DNA of 48,858 nt from Thraustochytrium sp. TN22 (lineage: Eukaryota; Sar; Bigyra; Thraustochytrida; Thraustochytriidae). The stretch is taken from NCBI GenBank assembly GCA_013306675.1, contig JABLUY010000264.1:1-48858 (forward strand), written 5' to 3'. Positions 27,262 to 36,084 of this stretch are shown piece by piece (within the stretch, counting starts at the first letter, position 1; each line of letters begins with the position of its first letter). The notes beneath the pieces were generated by a model that saw only the letters and a list, made by a program, of their open reading frames with translations, had not been told where the DNA came from and did not search any database. The position numbers and the translations under genes were made by a program.

Positions 27262-28667
27262 ATGGCGGACGTTCAGGAGATGCAGGAGAAGATCCGCATG
27301 CTCAAGCAGGAGCTCGACAAGGCGCGTAGCGAGAAGTACGACGGTACCTTCGATGATGTCCAGAAGGGCCCGGACTACAGTCTGCGTCTGCGCCGTACGC
27401 TCAAGGGCCGTAAGTTTTTCCTACTTTCTTGAGAGTGGCGAGAGGCGCGCGCGCGCGCGCGCGCGCTCGCAAGCGAGGGCGGGCGGGCGGGTGGGCTGGA
27501 GCGGGCCCGGCAGGGCGGGGCGGGGCGGGGGCGCGCGAGCGCGCGCGGGGAAGCGAGGGAGGGAGCGAGCGATTCGCGCGCTTGTGGAGACCGGCTGATT
27601 GATGAGTCGGTCCGTGCGCGCGGCGCGGGCCGGCTCCGTCGGCCGCGCGGGAACATCCTCGGACGCTCGGTGTGCAGGCCCGTGCGCGGCCGCGCGCGAG
27701 GACGAGGAGGCGTGGGCGAGAGCAAATGCGCAAAAAAAATGGACGGACGAACTGACTGCGATTTGAATCAACAGACTTCGGCAAGGTGTACGCGCTTCAC
27801 TGGGCCGGCGCTGGCACGGAGAAGCTGGTGAGCGCTTCCCAGGACGGCAAGCTGATTATCTGGAACGCCAACACCACAAACAAGGTGCAGGCCATCCCCC
27901 TGCGCAGCTCGTGGGTGATGACGTGCGCGTTCGAGCAGACGCAGAGCCGCATGGTGGCCTGCGGTGGCCTGGACAACCTGTGCTCAATTTACCAGCTGTC
28001 GAACGACACGGCGCTCAACCGCGCCACGTGCGAGCTGGCGGCGCACGACGGCTACCTCAGCTGCTGCCGCTTCCTGGACACGAGCCAGGTCATCACCTCG
28101 TCCGGTGACAGCACGTGCATTCTCTGGGACCTGGCATCGACCTCGGTCAAGAAGCAGTTCACGGACCACGGCGGTGACGTCATGAGCGTGTCGCCCAGCC
28201 CCGTGGACCCCAACCTCTTTGTGTCGGGCTCGTGCGACGCCACCTGCAAGCTCTGGGACATTCGCACGCAGCGTGCTGTCATCACCTTTGTCGGCCACGA
28301 GAGCGACATCAACGACGTTGCCTTCTTCCCCGACGGCAACGCCTTCGGCTCCGGCTCGGACGACTCTTCGTGCCGTCTCTACGATCTTCGTGCCTATCAG
28401 GAGATCAACAGCTTCCACAGCGACGCCATCCTCTGTGGTATCACCTCGGTGGCCTTTTCATACTCGGGCCGCCTGCTCTTTGGCGGCTACGACGACTTTA
28501 AGTGCAACGTGTGGGATACGCTTCGACAGGGCGACGTCGATTCTGGCTCGGCCCCTACCCAGGTCCTCGGCCAGCACGACAACCGCGTCTCCTCGGTTGG
28601 CGTCCAGAAGGACGGCCAGGCCCTCTGTACAGGCTCTTGGGATACGCTGCTCCGCGTCTTCGCCTAA
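27262..28667 (+). CDS. Heterotrimeric G-protein beta subunit (two exons)
   Basis: Predicted 346-residue G-beta, the WD40 propeller that pairs with G-gamma and carries signals from G-protein-coupled receptors. Exon 1 (27262-27409) encodes the N-terminal coiled coil ([20 protein letters not shown]) and the first strand up to RRTLKG. Exon 2 (27775-28667) continues with [12 protein letters not shown] and seven WD40 repeats, including [18 protein letters not shown] and the family-typical [12 protein letters not shown]. It ends with the expected [11 protein letters not shown]. Joining 27409 to 27775 restores a His codon across the splice and gives 1041 bases in frame, close to the usual 340-residue G-beta. 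The start is in a perfect CCACCATGG context. Length and motifs suggest a conventional signalling G-beta, not a RACK1-type protein. Confidence 0.95.
27410..27774 (+). other. Spliceosomal intron in G-beta gene
   Basis: Intron of 365 bp with donor GTAAGT (27410-27415) and acceptor CAACAG (27769-27774). ACTGAC at about 27751 is a good branch-point candidate, 20-odd bases from the acceptor. It holds an alternating (CG)n tract at about 27446-27466. It is the only intron in the window I can support. Confidence 0.9.
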
Positions 28668-29113
28668 AGAAGATGCGCTCCTGCAGTACTACCCGCCAGA
28701 GTCCCCCCCCCCCCCCCCCTCGTTTCCGTCTCTCGCCCGGGGCAAGCCCTCCTCAAGCAAGCCGCCGCCGCGCTTCGCGGCCTCTCTTCTCCGTCTTATC
28801 GTACCCTCATCCTCTCTACCCCGCTCCTGTGCTCCGCGCGGCTCGCGGCTCCCGGGCTCTCTCGCCCAGCCAGCACCCTTTTGCCCTTTGCTCCTCACCA
28901 ACCCACCAACAAAAGATTCTTTGTGTCGCCATTTTGTTTTGTTGTTTCGACGTTGTTTCCTTTGTCTCTTGCCCCAAAGCGCGCACGGCAGCTGGCAAAA
29001 TCCGTAGCCAACGAGGCACGTGGGCGGCGGTGGGCCAGCACTGTCGAAGCGTCGCACGCGGCGCACAGCGCTGCGTCGCGCTGCGCCGCGCCGTGCTACC
29101 ACGCGCCGGAGCC
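28668..29113. other. Spacer with 17 bp poly-C tract, G-beta to translocator gene
   Basis: Same-strand spacer of 446 bp. A run of 17 C (28703-28719) lies 35 bp after the G-beta stop. The middle (28780-28980) is pyrimidine-rich. No gene. Confidence 0.5.
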
Positions 29114-30136
29114 ATGTCCTCCACCAGCGGCAAGGGCCGCGAGAGGCGCGAGATGGGCGTCATCGGGGCATGGTGGTTCGCAACCTCCGCCGTGCTGTCC
29201 ACGTATGCCAACACCGCCTTCTTAGCGGTCGGCTCGCCTTTCGTGCTGACGCTCGTGCGCTTTAGCGGGAGCGCGTTGCTCGGCCTGGCCGCCAACGCCC
29301 TGGACAGCTCCGAGTCGCGCGTGACACGGCGCAACTGGCGCCGGCTCGCGCAGCACCTCTGGGTGCCGGCGCTCCTTCTCCTGGGCGCCAACTTCGCCAA
29401 CGGCGTTGCCCTCGAGAGGACCGGCGTCACACTCACCTACGTTGTGAAGAGTGCCATTCCGGTCGCCACCGTTGCCATCAGCAGGCTGCAGGGCGAGCGC
29501 TACCGGCCTCTAGTCTACGCGACGCTCGTGCCCACCGTGGTTGGCGTCATGCTCGCCGCGGCCAGTGACATTGACTTCGACCTCGGCGGCTTCTTCGCCG
29601 CGCTTCTCAGCACCGTTATGCAGACGCTGCTCAACATCAAGGCCAAGCATGCCATGGCCGCAGCCGGCGTCAGCGGCGTCAAGGCGCAGCTCGTCATGGC
29701 CTGCATCTGCTCGCTCGTGCTCCTGGTGCCCGCGTTCGCCCAGCTCGCAATGCTCCTGCTCGACGCTGGTCTGCGTGCGCAAGGCCCGCTACAGCTACTC
29801 GTCACTGCCGCCGACACATCGCGCGCCGCCCTTTCCCTCGGCATGCTTGCTGCCGTCGCCTACCACTCCGAGTACGTCAGCAACTTCCTCTTCGCGGCGC
29901 GCGTCTCCACGCTCGCCTTTAGCGTCGCTGACATTGCCCGCCGTCTCTGCATCATTGCCGTCGGCTCCGTGCTCTTTAGCAAGCCGCTCACACCGCTCAA
30001 CAAGCTTGGGATCGTCATTTGCTTCGCCGGTGTCCTCTGGTACACCTCCATTGACAAGTCTCCAAGAGCAACGCGTCCTCCACGTCCCGAAGCGTCAGAA
30101 GCACTCTCCGCTAATGCTGAGAAGAAGACCACATGA
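29114..30136 (+). CDS. Triose-phosphate/nucleotide-sugar translocator family (SLC35E-like) transporter
   Basis: Predicted 340-residue multi-pass carrier of the drug/metabolite transporter superfamily, TPT branch. Hydrophobic segments are consistent with about ten helices. Family patterns include the first helix ATSAVLSTYANTAFL, LLLGANFANGVALERTGVTLTYVVKSAIPV (the usual helix-4 region ending near Lys), FDLGGFFAALLSTVMQTLLNIKAKHAM, and the C-terminal IARRLCIIAVGSVLFSKPLTPLNKLGIVICFAGVLWYTSI. The last stretch matches the conserved end of TPT/SLC35E proteins. Substrate (phosphorylated sugar or sugar nucleotide) and membrane (Golgi, ER or plastid) cannot be read from sequence; no plastid presequence is visible. 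The ATG at 29114 gives a short cytosolic N-terminus; the frame upstream is open but runs through the spacer. Confidence 0.82.
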   Translation: MSSTSGKGRERREMGVIGAWWFATSAVLSTYANTAFLAVGSPFVLTLVRFSGSALLGLAANALDSSESRVTRRNWRRLAQHLWVPALLLLGANFANGVALERTGVTLTYVVKSAIPVATVAISRLQGERYRPLVYATLVPTVVGVMLAAASDIDFDLGGFFAALLSTVMQTLLNIKAKHAMAAAGVSGVKAQLVMACICSLVLLVPAFAQLAMLLLDAGLRAQGPLQLLVTAADTSRAALSLGMLAAVAYHSEYVSNFLFAARVSTLAFSVADIARRLCIIAVGSVLFSKPLTPLNKLGIVICFAGVLWYTSIDKSPRATRPPRPEASEALSANAEKKTT

Positions 30137-31047
30137 TTATCCACGGCCAAGAGGCAATCCGTGACATCATCGCCGACGCGCAAGCATGGTCGTCCGCTGA
30201 TGGTTCGCTGGCGGTCCGCTTATTGGCTCGCGCAAGACGATGGATAGTCCGCATGGTCCGCACGAAATGAGCATGATCAAGCGAGACGATGCGAGCGTGA
30301 AGATTTCCTTTGAAGTGCAGTGACATTGTCGAGAGCAGAGCAGAGCAGAGCGAGCACCGTTCAAAAAGAAAAGTAGACCGCTGAGCTTTACCGAGTCTCC
30401 ATGGCACAACGTGTCCGGCCGAATGCCTGCTCCATTTTGCTTCTTCTCCTTTTCGCTTTCGTTTCCTTTCTCTCACGGGGTCGCTCAGCTTGTTCATGCA
30501 CGTCTCTATGTCTTGCAAGGCAAGTCTGTCTCTTCTTTGAGACGCGACTTTCGTTTCCTGTCTCTCACGGGTCGCTCAGCTTGTTCACGCACGTTTCTTC
30601 TTTGAGACACAACTTTCATTTCCGGTCTCTTACGCTTTGAGACACGCCTCTCGTTTCCTTTCTCTCGCGGGGTCGCTCAGCGTGTTCATGCACGTCTCTA
30701 TGTCTCGCAAGGCAAGTCTGTCTCTTCTTTGAGACGCGACTTTCGTTTCCTGTCTCTCACGGGTCGCTCAGCTTGTTCACGCACGTTTCTTCTTTTTGGA
30801 GACACAACTTTCATTTCCGGTCTCTTACGCTTTGAGATACGCCTTTCGTTTCCTTTCTCTCACGGGGTCGCTCAGCTTGTTCATGCACGTCTCTATGTCT
30901 CGCAAGGCAAGTCTGTCTCTTCTTTGAGACGCGACTTTCGTTTCCTTTCTCTCACACGGGGTCGCTCAGCGCAAAAAAGACTCTCTTTGTTCATGCACTT
31001 CTCTCTCTGTCTTGCAAGGCAAGTCCGCCTCTTCTTTGAGACACGGT
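30137..31047. other. Repeat-bearing spacer between convergent genes
   Basis: Spacer of 911 bp between the translocator (plus) and phosphagen kinase (minus). The first 330 bp is unremarkable apart from a GCAGA run at 30335-30350. The rest is the ~193 bp tandem repeat listed separately. Confidence 0.6.
30460..31045. repeat. Nested ~193 bp tandem repeat, about 3 copies
   Basis: The landmark TCGCTCAG...GTTCATGCACGTCTC recurs at 30481, 30673 and 30868, giving periods of 192 and 195 bp. Each unit splits into two related halves of about 92 and 100 bp; the second half starts at TCGCTCAGCTTGTTCACGCACG. The third copy is truncated: its second half, from 30962, is shorter and diverged and runs into the stop codon region of the phosphagen kinase at 31048. 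Each unit has the small inverted repeat CTTGCAAGGCAAG. The strand is pyrimidine-rich. The sequence is non-coding and would be part of the kinase 3' UTR. Confidence 0.88.
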
Positions 31048-32334
31048 TTAGAGCTTGGCCTTGTTCTCCTCCTTGATGAGAGACTCAATGCCCTCGTAGA
31101 GAGCGGCAATGATCTCAGCCTCCTGGATGCAGAGGCGGGCCGAGGGGGAGAGGTCGATGGTGCCGTCAGCGCCAATGGGGGTGTGCTCGCCGCCGACGCC
31201 GCGCACGGAGAGGCCGAGGGGCTTGCAGACGGCCTTGGCCTTCTTGTCGGTGCCGTCCGAGGTGAGGTTGGGGACCTTGATGTGGATGGAGGCGCGCATG
31301 CCGGTGCCGAGGTTGGTGGGGCAGGAGGTGACGTAGCCGTACTTCTTGGAGTGAGCGAACTTGCCAGCGGCCTCCTCGACGACGCCGCAGGCGGTGCGGA
31401 GGCGGTCGAAGACCTCGTTGAGCACGGTGCCCTTCTTCATGCACATGATGCGGAGGTGGTCCTCCTCGCCAACCCAGACGATGAACTGGCCATCAGCGCT
31501 CTGGTAGCAGCCACGGCCGTAGGGCCAGTCGGAGGCGATGCCGGCGCTGGCGAGGTAGGAGTCGTTGGCCATGTCCTTGAACATGACGCGGGCGTTGATG
31601 AGCTCCTTGTACTTCTCGTCGGTGATGCTGTACTTGGTGCCCGGGGTGAGCGAGTAGTAGTTGCCGCCGTAGCTGGGGTCGGCCATGAGCTTCTCAAAGG
31701 CCTGGACCATGTCCTTCTCCATGTTGATGCGGTCCTCCTTGGTCATGTTGCCCGGGAGCGGGTAGTTGGCCAGGTTGCGGCCGACGCGCACGCGCATCGA
31801 GGTGGTGCCAAGGCCGAGCTTGGTGAGGTCGAGGATGCCGCCCTCCGGGAGCTTGTCCTTGACCGTGTCGAGGTCCCAGTTGGTGATGTGCTTGACCTCG
31901 GTCTTGATCTTGTGGTAGTCGCGGATCACCTTGTCCAGGTACGGCTCGAAGAGGTCGTAGTCGTCCGGGCTCATGGCGTAGCAGCCCATGCCCGAGTCCG
32001 GGTTCTCCACGCCGGAGCGGCAGATCTTCTCCATGCGCGCCTTGAGGTCGTCGGACAGGCCGTTGAAGTACTCCATGTCGAAGTGCTTGGCCATGAGGTT
32101 GTCCGGGTGCGACTTCTTGATCTCCTTGATCTTCTCCGTGAACTCCTTGAACGAGCCGGAGCCCTCGCCCAGGAGGGTCTCGATGCGCTTGAGGCGCTCG
32201 TTCATCTCGTCCAGGATGTTGCCCTTGTTCTGCGCCGTGCTCGTGCTGGCCGCCAGCACGCCGGCGCCGCCCGCCAGGCTCGCCGCCGCCGCGGCGATCT
32301 TGAGGCCCTTACGGCCGCCCGCGCGCGCGAACAT
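31048..32334 (-). CDS. ATP:guanido phosphotransferase (creatine/arginine kinase family)
   Basis: Predicted 428-residue phosphagen kinase, which reversibly moves phosphate between ATP and a guanidino compound to buffer ATP. The N-terminal domain (about 45-140) and catalytic domain (about 155-425) are complete. Key sites are SMRVRVGRNL (nucleotide-binding Arg), VWVGEEDHLRIM, and SCPTNLGTGMRASIHIKVP with reactive Cys338. It is about 50-70 residues longer than typical cytosolic arginine kinases because of an N-terminal extension. The first 30 residues (MFARAGGRKGLKIAAAAASLAGG) look like a mitochondrial presequence or a signal anchor. The protein ends in AKL, which fits the PTS1 consensus, so the two ends give conflicting targeting signals. 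Substrate (creatine, arginine, taurocyamine) is not decided by eye. A ~193 bp tandem repeat abuts the 3' end. Confidence 0.92.
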   Translation of the reverse strand: MFARAGGRKGLKIAAAAASLAGGAGVLAASTSTAQNKGNILDEMNERLKRIETLLGEGSGSFKEFTEKIKEIKKSHPDNLMAKHFDMEYFNGLSDDLKARMEKICRSGVENPDSGMGCYAMSPDDYDLFEPYLDKVIRDYHKIKTEVKHITNWDLDTVKDKLPEGGILDLTKLGLGTTSMRVRVGRNLANYPLPGNMTKEDRINMEKDMVQAFEKLMADPSYGGNYYSLTPGTKYSITDEKYKELINARVMFKDMANDSYLASAGIASDWPYGRGCYQSADGQFIVWVGEEDHLRIMCMKKGTVLNEVFDRLRTACGVVEEAAGKFAHSKKYGYVTSCPTNLGTGMRASIHIKVPNLTSDGTDKKAKAVCKPLGLSVRGVGGEHTPIGADGTIDLSPSARLCIQEAEIIAALYEGIESLIKEENKAKL

Positions 32335-34315
32335 GCTTGCTGCCCTTGTTGTTGTTGCCGCTGCTGCTGTTTCCTATCCTGTGCAGTACAGTCCGGTCCG
32401 TCCGTCAGTTGCCGTGCCCGCTGCGCAACGCTTAGTCTCGCGCAACCCGCCCGCGTGTGTGCCTCCCTGCCTGCCTGCCTGCCTGCCTCCGCCTTCGCCT
32501 GGATTCTGCGCAACCCGTTGCCAGCCAGCCTGTCTCGCTCTGACCTGCCTCCCGCCAGCCTGCCTGCTTGCCTCGCGCCCACCCCCACGCACGCACGCAC
32601 GCACGCACGCCTTGCCTCGCTAGCTCGCGATGGGATTCGGATTTGTTGCTTGCACGAGACGGCACGCTCATCCTCATGCCTCGCTTGCTCGCCGAGGCTT
32701 GCTTGCACCCGGATCCATCCGCTCCACATTCCACAGGCCCGCGCCGGCCTGCATGTGTGGCTGTGGCTGCTCGCAGCCTGCTCGCGCGCCGCTCTTGGCA
32801 GAGCGGCGCGCGCACACTCGGCGGCTCGCGCTTGCGCAGAAGATGGCAGCGGTAAGTTCGCGCAGCTCCTTGCCAACGAGCGGCGCGGCGCGGCGCGGCG
32901 CGGCGCGGCCCTGGCTTGGCTGGCCAGGCGAGCGCCGCGGCGGTGCTCCGCAGCGTGCTCCGCAGCGGCGCAGTCCCGCGCCGCGCCTTGTATCCCATCT
33001 ATCCGCGCCACTGCACAGCACTGCACTACGAGTGGACAGGAGGCCTGGCCTAATGGCTGGCCTGCCTGTGGCTGTGGCCAGCTAGCTACCGGGCAGAAGG
33101 AGCTATCTTGCTCTTACCGGCCACGCCAAGATAGCGAAACCGAGACCGAGGCCGAGTCCACGACACTTGCGCCGCGCTGCGAGCATTCGCTCGCGCTCGC
33201 GCTTGCTTGCTTGCCTCGCCTCGCCTCGCCTCACCCTCACCCTCGCCTCGCCTCGCCTCGCCTCGCCCTGCTGCGTCAATCCTCTGCTCTCCTCTCCAGG
33301 CAGGTGACGGGGCGAGCGAGCCATCGTGCGGCATGGCACCGCCAGCTCAGCACTGCACTGCACAAAGAGAGAGAGAGAGCCTTGACGCGCCTCGACTGGG
33401 ACGCGCGAGCAGCTCGCGCAGCGCCTCGACGCAGCGGCGGCGGGCCTCCCCGCCGCTCCTGCCCCTCGCTCGCGGCGCGGCGGCGCCCTCCTCCCCTCCC
33501 CGCCCTGCACGAACCTACGAGTCTTGACCGCTGCTTGGTGTTTGCCGCTGCCATCAGTGCCATGCAGCGCTTTGACTGCCGGCCTGGGTCTTGGCGCCGC
33601 GTAAGGCGGGCCTGCGCTGCTCGCGCGCCTTCGCGCGCCTTGGCCGCGCCTTGGCCGCCTGCTCCGCGCCGCCGCCGGCTAAGGCGGCGCCGCGGATACC
33701 GCGCGCGCGGCGCACGGAGGCGGCGCGGCGGCGGCGGGTGTGCGCCGCGCCGCGGCCGCCTTACGCGCGGCGCGGCGGCGGCGCGGCACAGCGGCGCGAG
33801 CAGGCGCCCTGGGCTACGCAACGCGCGCCTAAGGCGGCGCCGCGGCGCGTGCACCCGCCCCTGCCGCCTTGGCCAGCACTGCCAGCCTGTGCCAGCCCGG
33901 CCAAGCTACCGTCTCGGTCTGGGCAGGCGCCGCCACTGCAGCCGGGACCTGCCACGGCGCGCGCCGCTGCCCGCTTCGCGCCGGCCCGCGGAGGCGGGCG
34001 AGGCCGCGGCGGCGGGCGCAGAGCCGCGGCGCGGCCCGCCAGAGCCAGGCCCGTGCACGCGCGTGGCGCGGCGCGGCGCGCTGGCCGCGGTGACGGGGAC
34101 AGGACGGGGCGCGCGCGCGCCGGATTCAGGCGGCCCGGGAGTTGACGGGAGGCGCGGCGAGCAGGGCGGCGGCGTCCAGCACGCGCGCCGCGGGAGGGAG
34201 GGAGGCGGCGGCGGGGCGAGGGAGGGCGGCAGAGCGGAGCGAGCGCGCGCAGGCAGGCAGCAGGCAGGCGGCGGGCGGAGGCGGGCGGCAGCGCGGCGCG
34301 GCGGAGCACGGCACG
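32335..34315. other. Divergent spacer of 2 kb, phosphagen kinase to scramblase
   Basis: Holds two promoters and 5' UTRs. It includes short CTG/GTT runs near 32340, TGCC (32466-32490) and ACGC (32586-32610) microsatellites, CGCGG (32881-32909) and CCTCG tracts (33210-33268), AGCTAGCTA (33080-33088) and (GA)n at 33366-33380. Open frames are low complexity and overlapping. No supportable gene. Confidence 0.45.
32586..32610. repeat. Tetranucleotide (ACGC)n, about 6 copies
   Basis: Perfect CACG/ACGC repeat in non-coding DNA upstream of the phosphagen kinase. Confidence 0.85.
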
Positions 34316-35281
34316 ATGGCGTCGGCCAAGGTGGACACGGCGGAGCAGTCGCTGGGCGTGCGCATGGTGCGCATGAAGGAAGAGGCCAAGGCGACCGGCG
34401 TGCCGCTCAACTACGCCGGCCTGAACCTGCTCACGGAGCTGGGCGGGCTGTACATCCGCCAGGAGTGGGAGATCCTGGAGCAGCTGTCGAGCTGGTACGA
34501 GCAGAGCAACGAGTACACCATCTTCGACGAGGACGGCAAGGTGCAGCTCTTCCGCATGAAGGAGAAGACCTTCTGCTGCTTCCGTCTGTGCTGCGGCGAG
34601 AACCGCCCCTTCCGCGTCAAGGTGTACGACCAGACCGGCAAGAAGGACAAGGCCGCGCTCGTCTTCAAGCGCAAGTTCCGCTGCTGCGGCTGGGCGCCCA
34701 TCCCCTTTTGCAACCACCGCGTCGACGTGCACTACCTCGTCGACGCCGAGAACAACCAGATCGGCCACGAGTCGCGCCGCACCCTCATCTCCCAGGTCCA
34801 GGTCCCCTTTTGCCACGGCGGCTGCTGCTGGCCCACCTGGCGCATCAAGGACCGCCGCGGCGAGACCAAGGCCAACCTGTACGGCCCCTTTTGCATGGTC
34901 TGCGACTGCTGCGGCGCCAGCTTCACGCTCTATGACAACGAGGGCCGCAAGGCCGGCGGCATCCGCAAGCTCGCCCCCAACTCCATCAAGGGCGTCGCCA
35001 TGGAGCTCGTCACCGAGGCCGACAACTTCAAGCTCGAGTTCGACAAGGACATGGACCCCACCATCAAGATGGCCCTCATCGCCGCCGTCCTGCAGATCGA
35101 CTTTACCTTCTTCGAGGACAACCGCGGCGTCTGCGAGGGCCGCTTCTGCGACTGCTGGTTCTGTGGCTACGCCTGCCCCTGTGTGCCCAAGTGCTGCTGC
35201 TGCTGCTGCGCCAAGAATGACAAGAAGAAGAACGCCAAGGAGCGCAAGGGTGCTCCTCAGACCGAGGAGATGTCCCGCTAG
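34316..35281 (+). CDS. Phospholipid scramblase family protein
   Basis: Predicted 321-residue PLSCR-type protein, a calcium-responsive lipid scramblase family that also has nucleic-acid and signalling roles in animals. The beta-barrel core runs from about residue 45 (QEWEILEQLSSWYEQSNEYTI) and has the expected short Cys clusters: FCCFRLCCGENRPF, RCCGW and CHGGCCW. The family's C-terminal helix is recognisable as DPTIKMALIAAVLQIDFTFFE; in PLSCR1 the equivalent helix follows the EF-hand-like loop. Unusually, it is followed by a Cys-rich tail (CDCWFCGYACPCVPK) with six consecutive Cys from a TGC run, then a Lys-rich end. These cysteines are candidates for palmitoylation. There is no long Pro-rich N-terminus as in PLSCR1. 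The ATG at 34316 is the first that gives non-repetitive sequence. Confidence 0.9.
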   Translation: MASAKVDTAEQSLGVRMVRMKEEAKATGVPLNYAGLNLLTELGGLYIRQEWEILEQLSSWYEQSNEYTIFDEDGKVQLFRMKEKTFCCFRLCCGENRPFRVKVYDQTGKKDKAALVFKRKFRCCGWAPIPFCNHRVDVHYLVDAENNQIGHESRRTLISQVQVPFCHGGCCWPTWRIKDRRGETKANLYGPFCMVCDCCGASFTLYDNEGRKAGGIRKLAPNSIKGVAMELVTEADNFKLEFDKDMDPTIKMALIAAVLQIDFTFFEDNRGVCEGRFCDCWFCGYACPCVPKCCCCCCAKNDKKKNAKERKGAPQTEEMSR

Positions 35282-35289
35282 TTTCGGCG

Positions 35290-35290
<1 letters not shown>

Positions 35291-35323
<33 letters not shown>
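35291..35323. repeat. (CTG)11 trinucleotide repeat in scramblase 3' UTR
   Basis: Eleven perfect CTG units start 10 bases after the stop codon and are followed by TTG and (CTT)n to about 35341. In the mRNA this is a CUG tract. Confidence 0.95.
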
Positions 35324-35329
<6 letters not shown>

Positions 35330-35683
35330 CTTCTTCTTCTTCCGTTGCCCACTTCCAACCAGTTCAAGCATCTCTAGCTTACATCCCATCCCAATCATTC
35401 TGTGTGTCGTTTTGCTCTCGCATGCTTGCATCGTTTGCTCCAGCAAATAGTTCATACAAAGCGCAAGAGAGCCTCGTGCGCTGACTGCCCGTGTGAGCGC
35501 AGCGGCGTGGCGCGCCAAAGCGAACCCAAGTGGCCACAGGTGACAGCGATACGTAGCTGCGCTCCCTGCAGAAGAAGCGAACGGCGTGTTCTCATGGCAC
35601 GAGCACATAATACATCATCAGTTCAGGCTAGACCTAGCTAGAGCGCATGAAAGTTGTGATGACGCCAAAACTCAAACACAAAG

Positions 35684-35962
35684 GCCATGGGCGACTGCGA
35701 CAAAACGCCGAAAACCAACAATGGACGTTGTAGCGTCTGCACGAGCATGTAAAGCCAGCAGTCGATGCACCGCCAGCTCAGGCGAACGGCGAAGTGAGTA
35801 TGTTGGTGATTGAAAGTGCTCACGAAGCGAGTTGAAAGTGCTCAGGCTACCACGAGGAAGTGAGTATTGGTGAGATGAAAGTACGACGAAGCGTTGAAAG
35901 TGCTCAGTGAGTAAGCGCAAAGACATGCCAAAGAAAAAGGACGCCATGGGCGACTGCGACAA
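35684..35962. repeat. 20 bp direct repeats and 13 bp short repeats
   Basis: GCCATGGGCGACTGCGACAA occurs at 35684-35703 and 35943-35962. Between them, TTGAAAGTGCTCA occurs three times, twice near CACGAAGCG or ACGAAGCG. This could be the trace of an older, larger duplication. Confidence 0.75.
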
Positions 35963-36084
35963 TCCGCAGCTAGCATGACATACAGCACCGCTCACGTCGA
36001 GACAGGAAACACATCAACGCTCAGAGCGTCGAGCACGACAAGCCAGTCATTCTTACCATTTCTTTTTCAAGACAATGTTCATCA

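Larger units (their letters stand above)
35282..36084. other. Spacer with dispersed short repeats, scramblase to SPP-like gene
   Basis: Spacer of 803 bp between convergent genes, lower in GC than the genes. It contains the CTG tract, CTAGCTAG (35634-35641), a 20 bp direct repeat GCCATGGGCGACTGCGACAA at 35684 and 35943, and TTGAAAGTGCTCA at 35810, 35832 and 35893. No gene was seen. Confidence 0.55.

Noticed and set aside
25219-27263. Several 300-570 codon frames on both strands upstream of G-beta
   Set aside because: Extreme Arg/Ala/Pro bias, all overlapping in different frames, no motif. GC-rich DNA has few stop codons.
30460-31045. rRNA or satellite array with coding content
   Set aside because: The repeat has no rRNA-like sequence and its open frames are short, repeat-derived and Leu/Ser-rich.
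31012-34935. 1307-codon plus-strand frame
   Set aside because: Runs antisense through the kinase, then through the spacer and into the scramblase in the wrong frame; not one protein.
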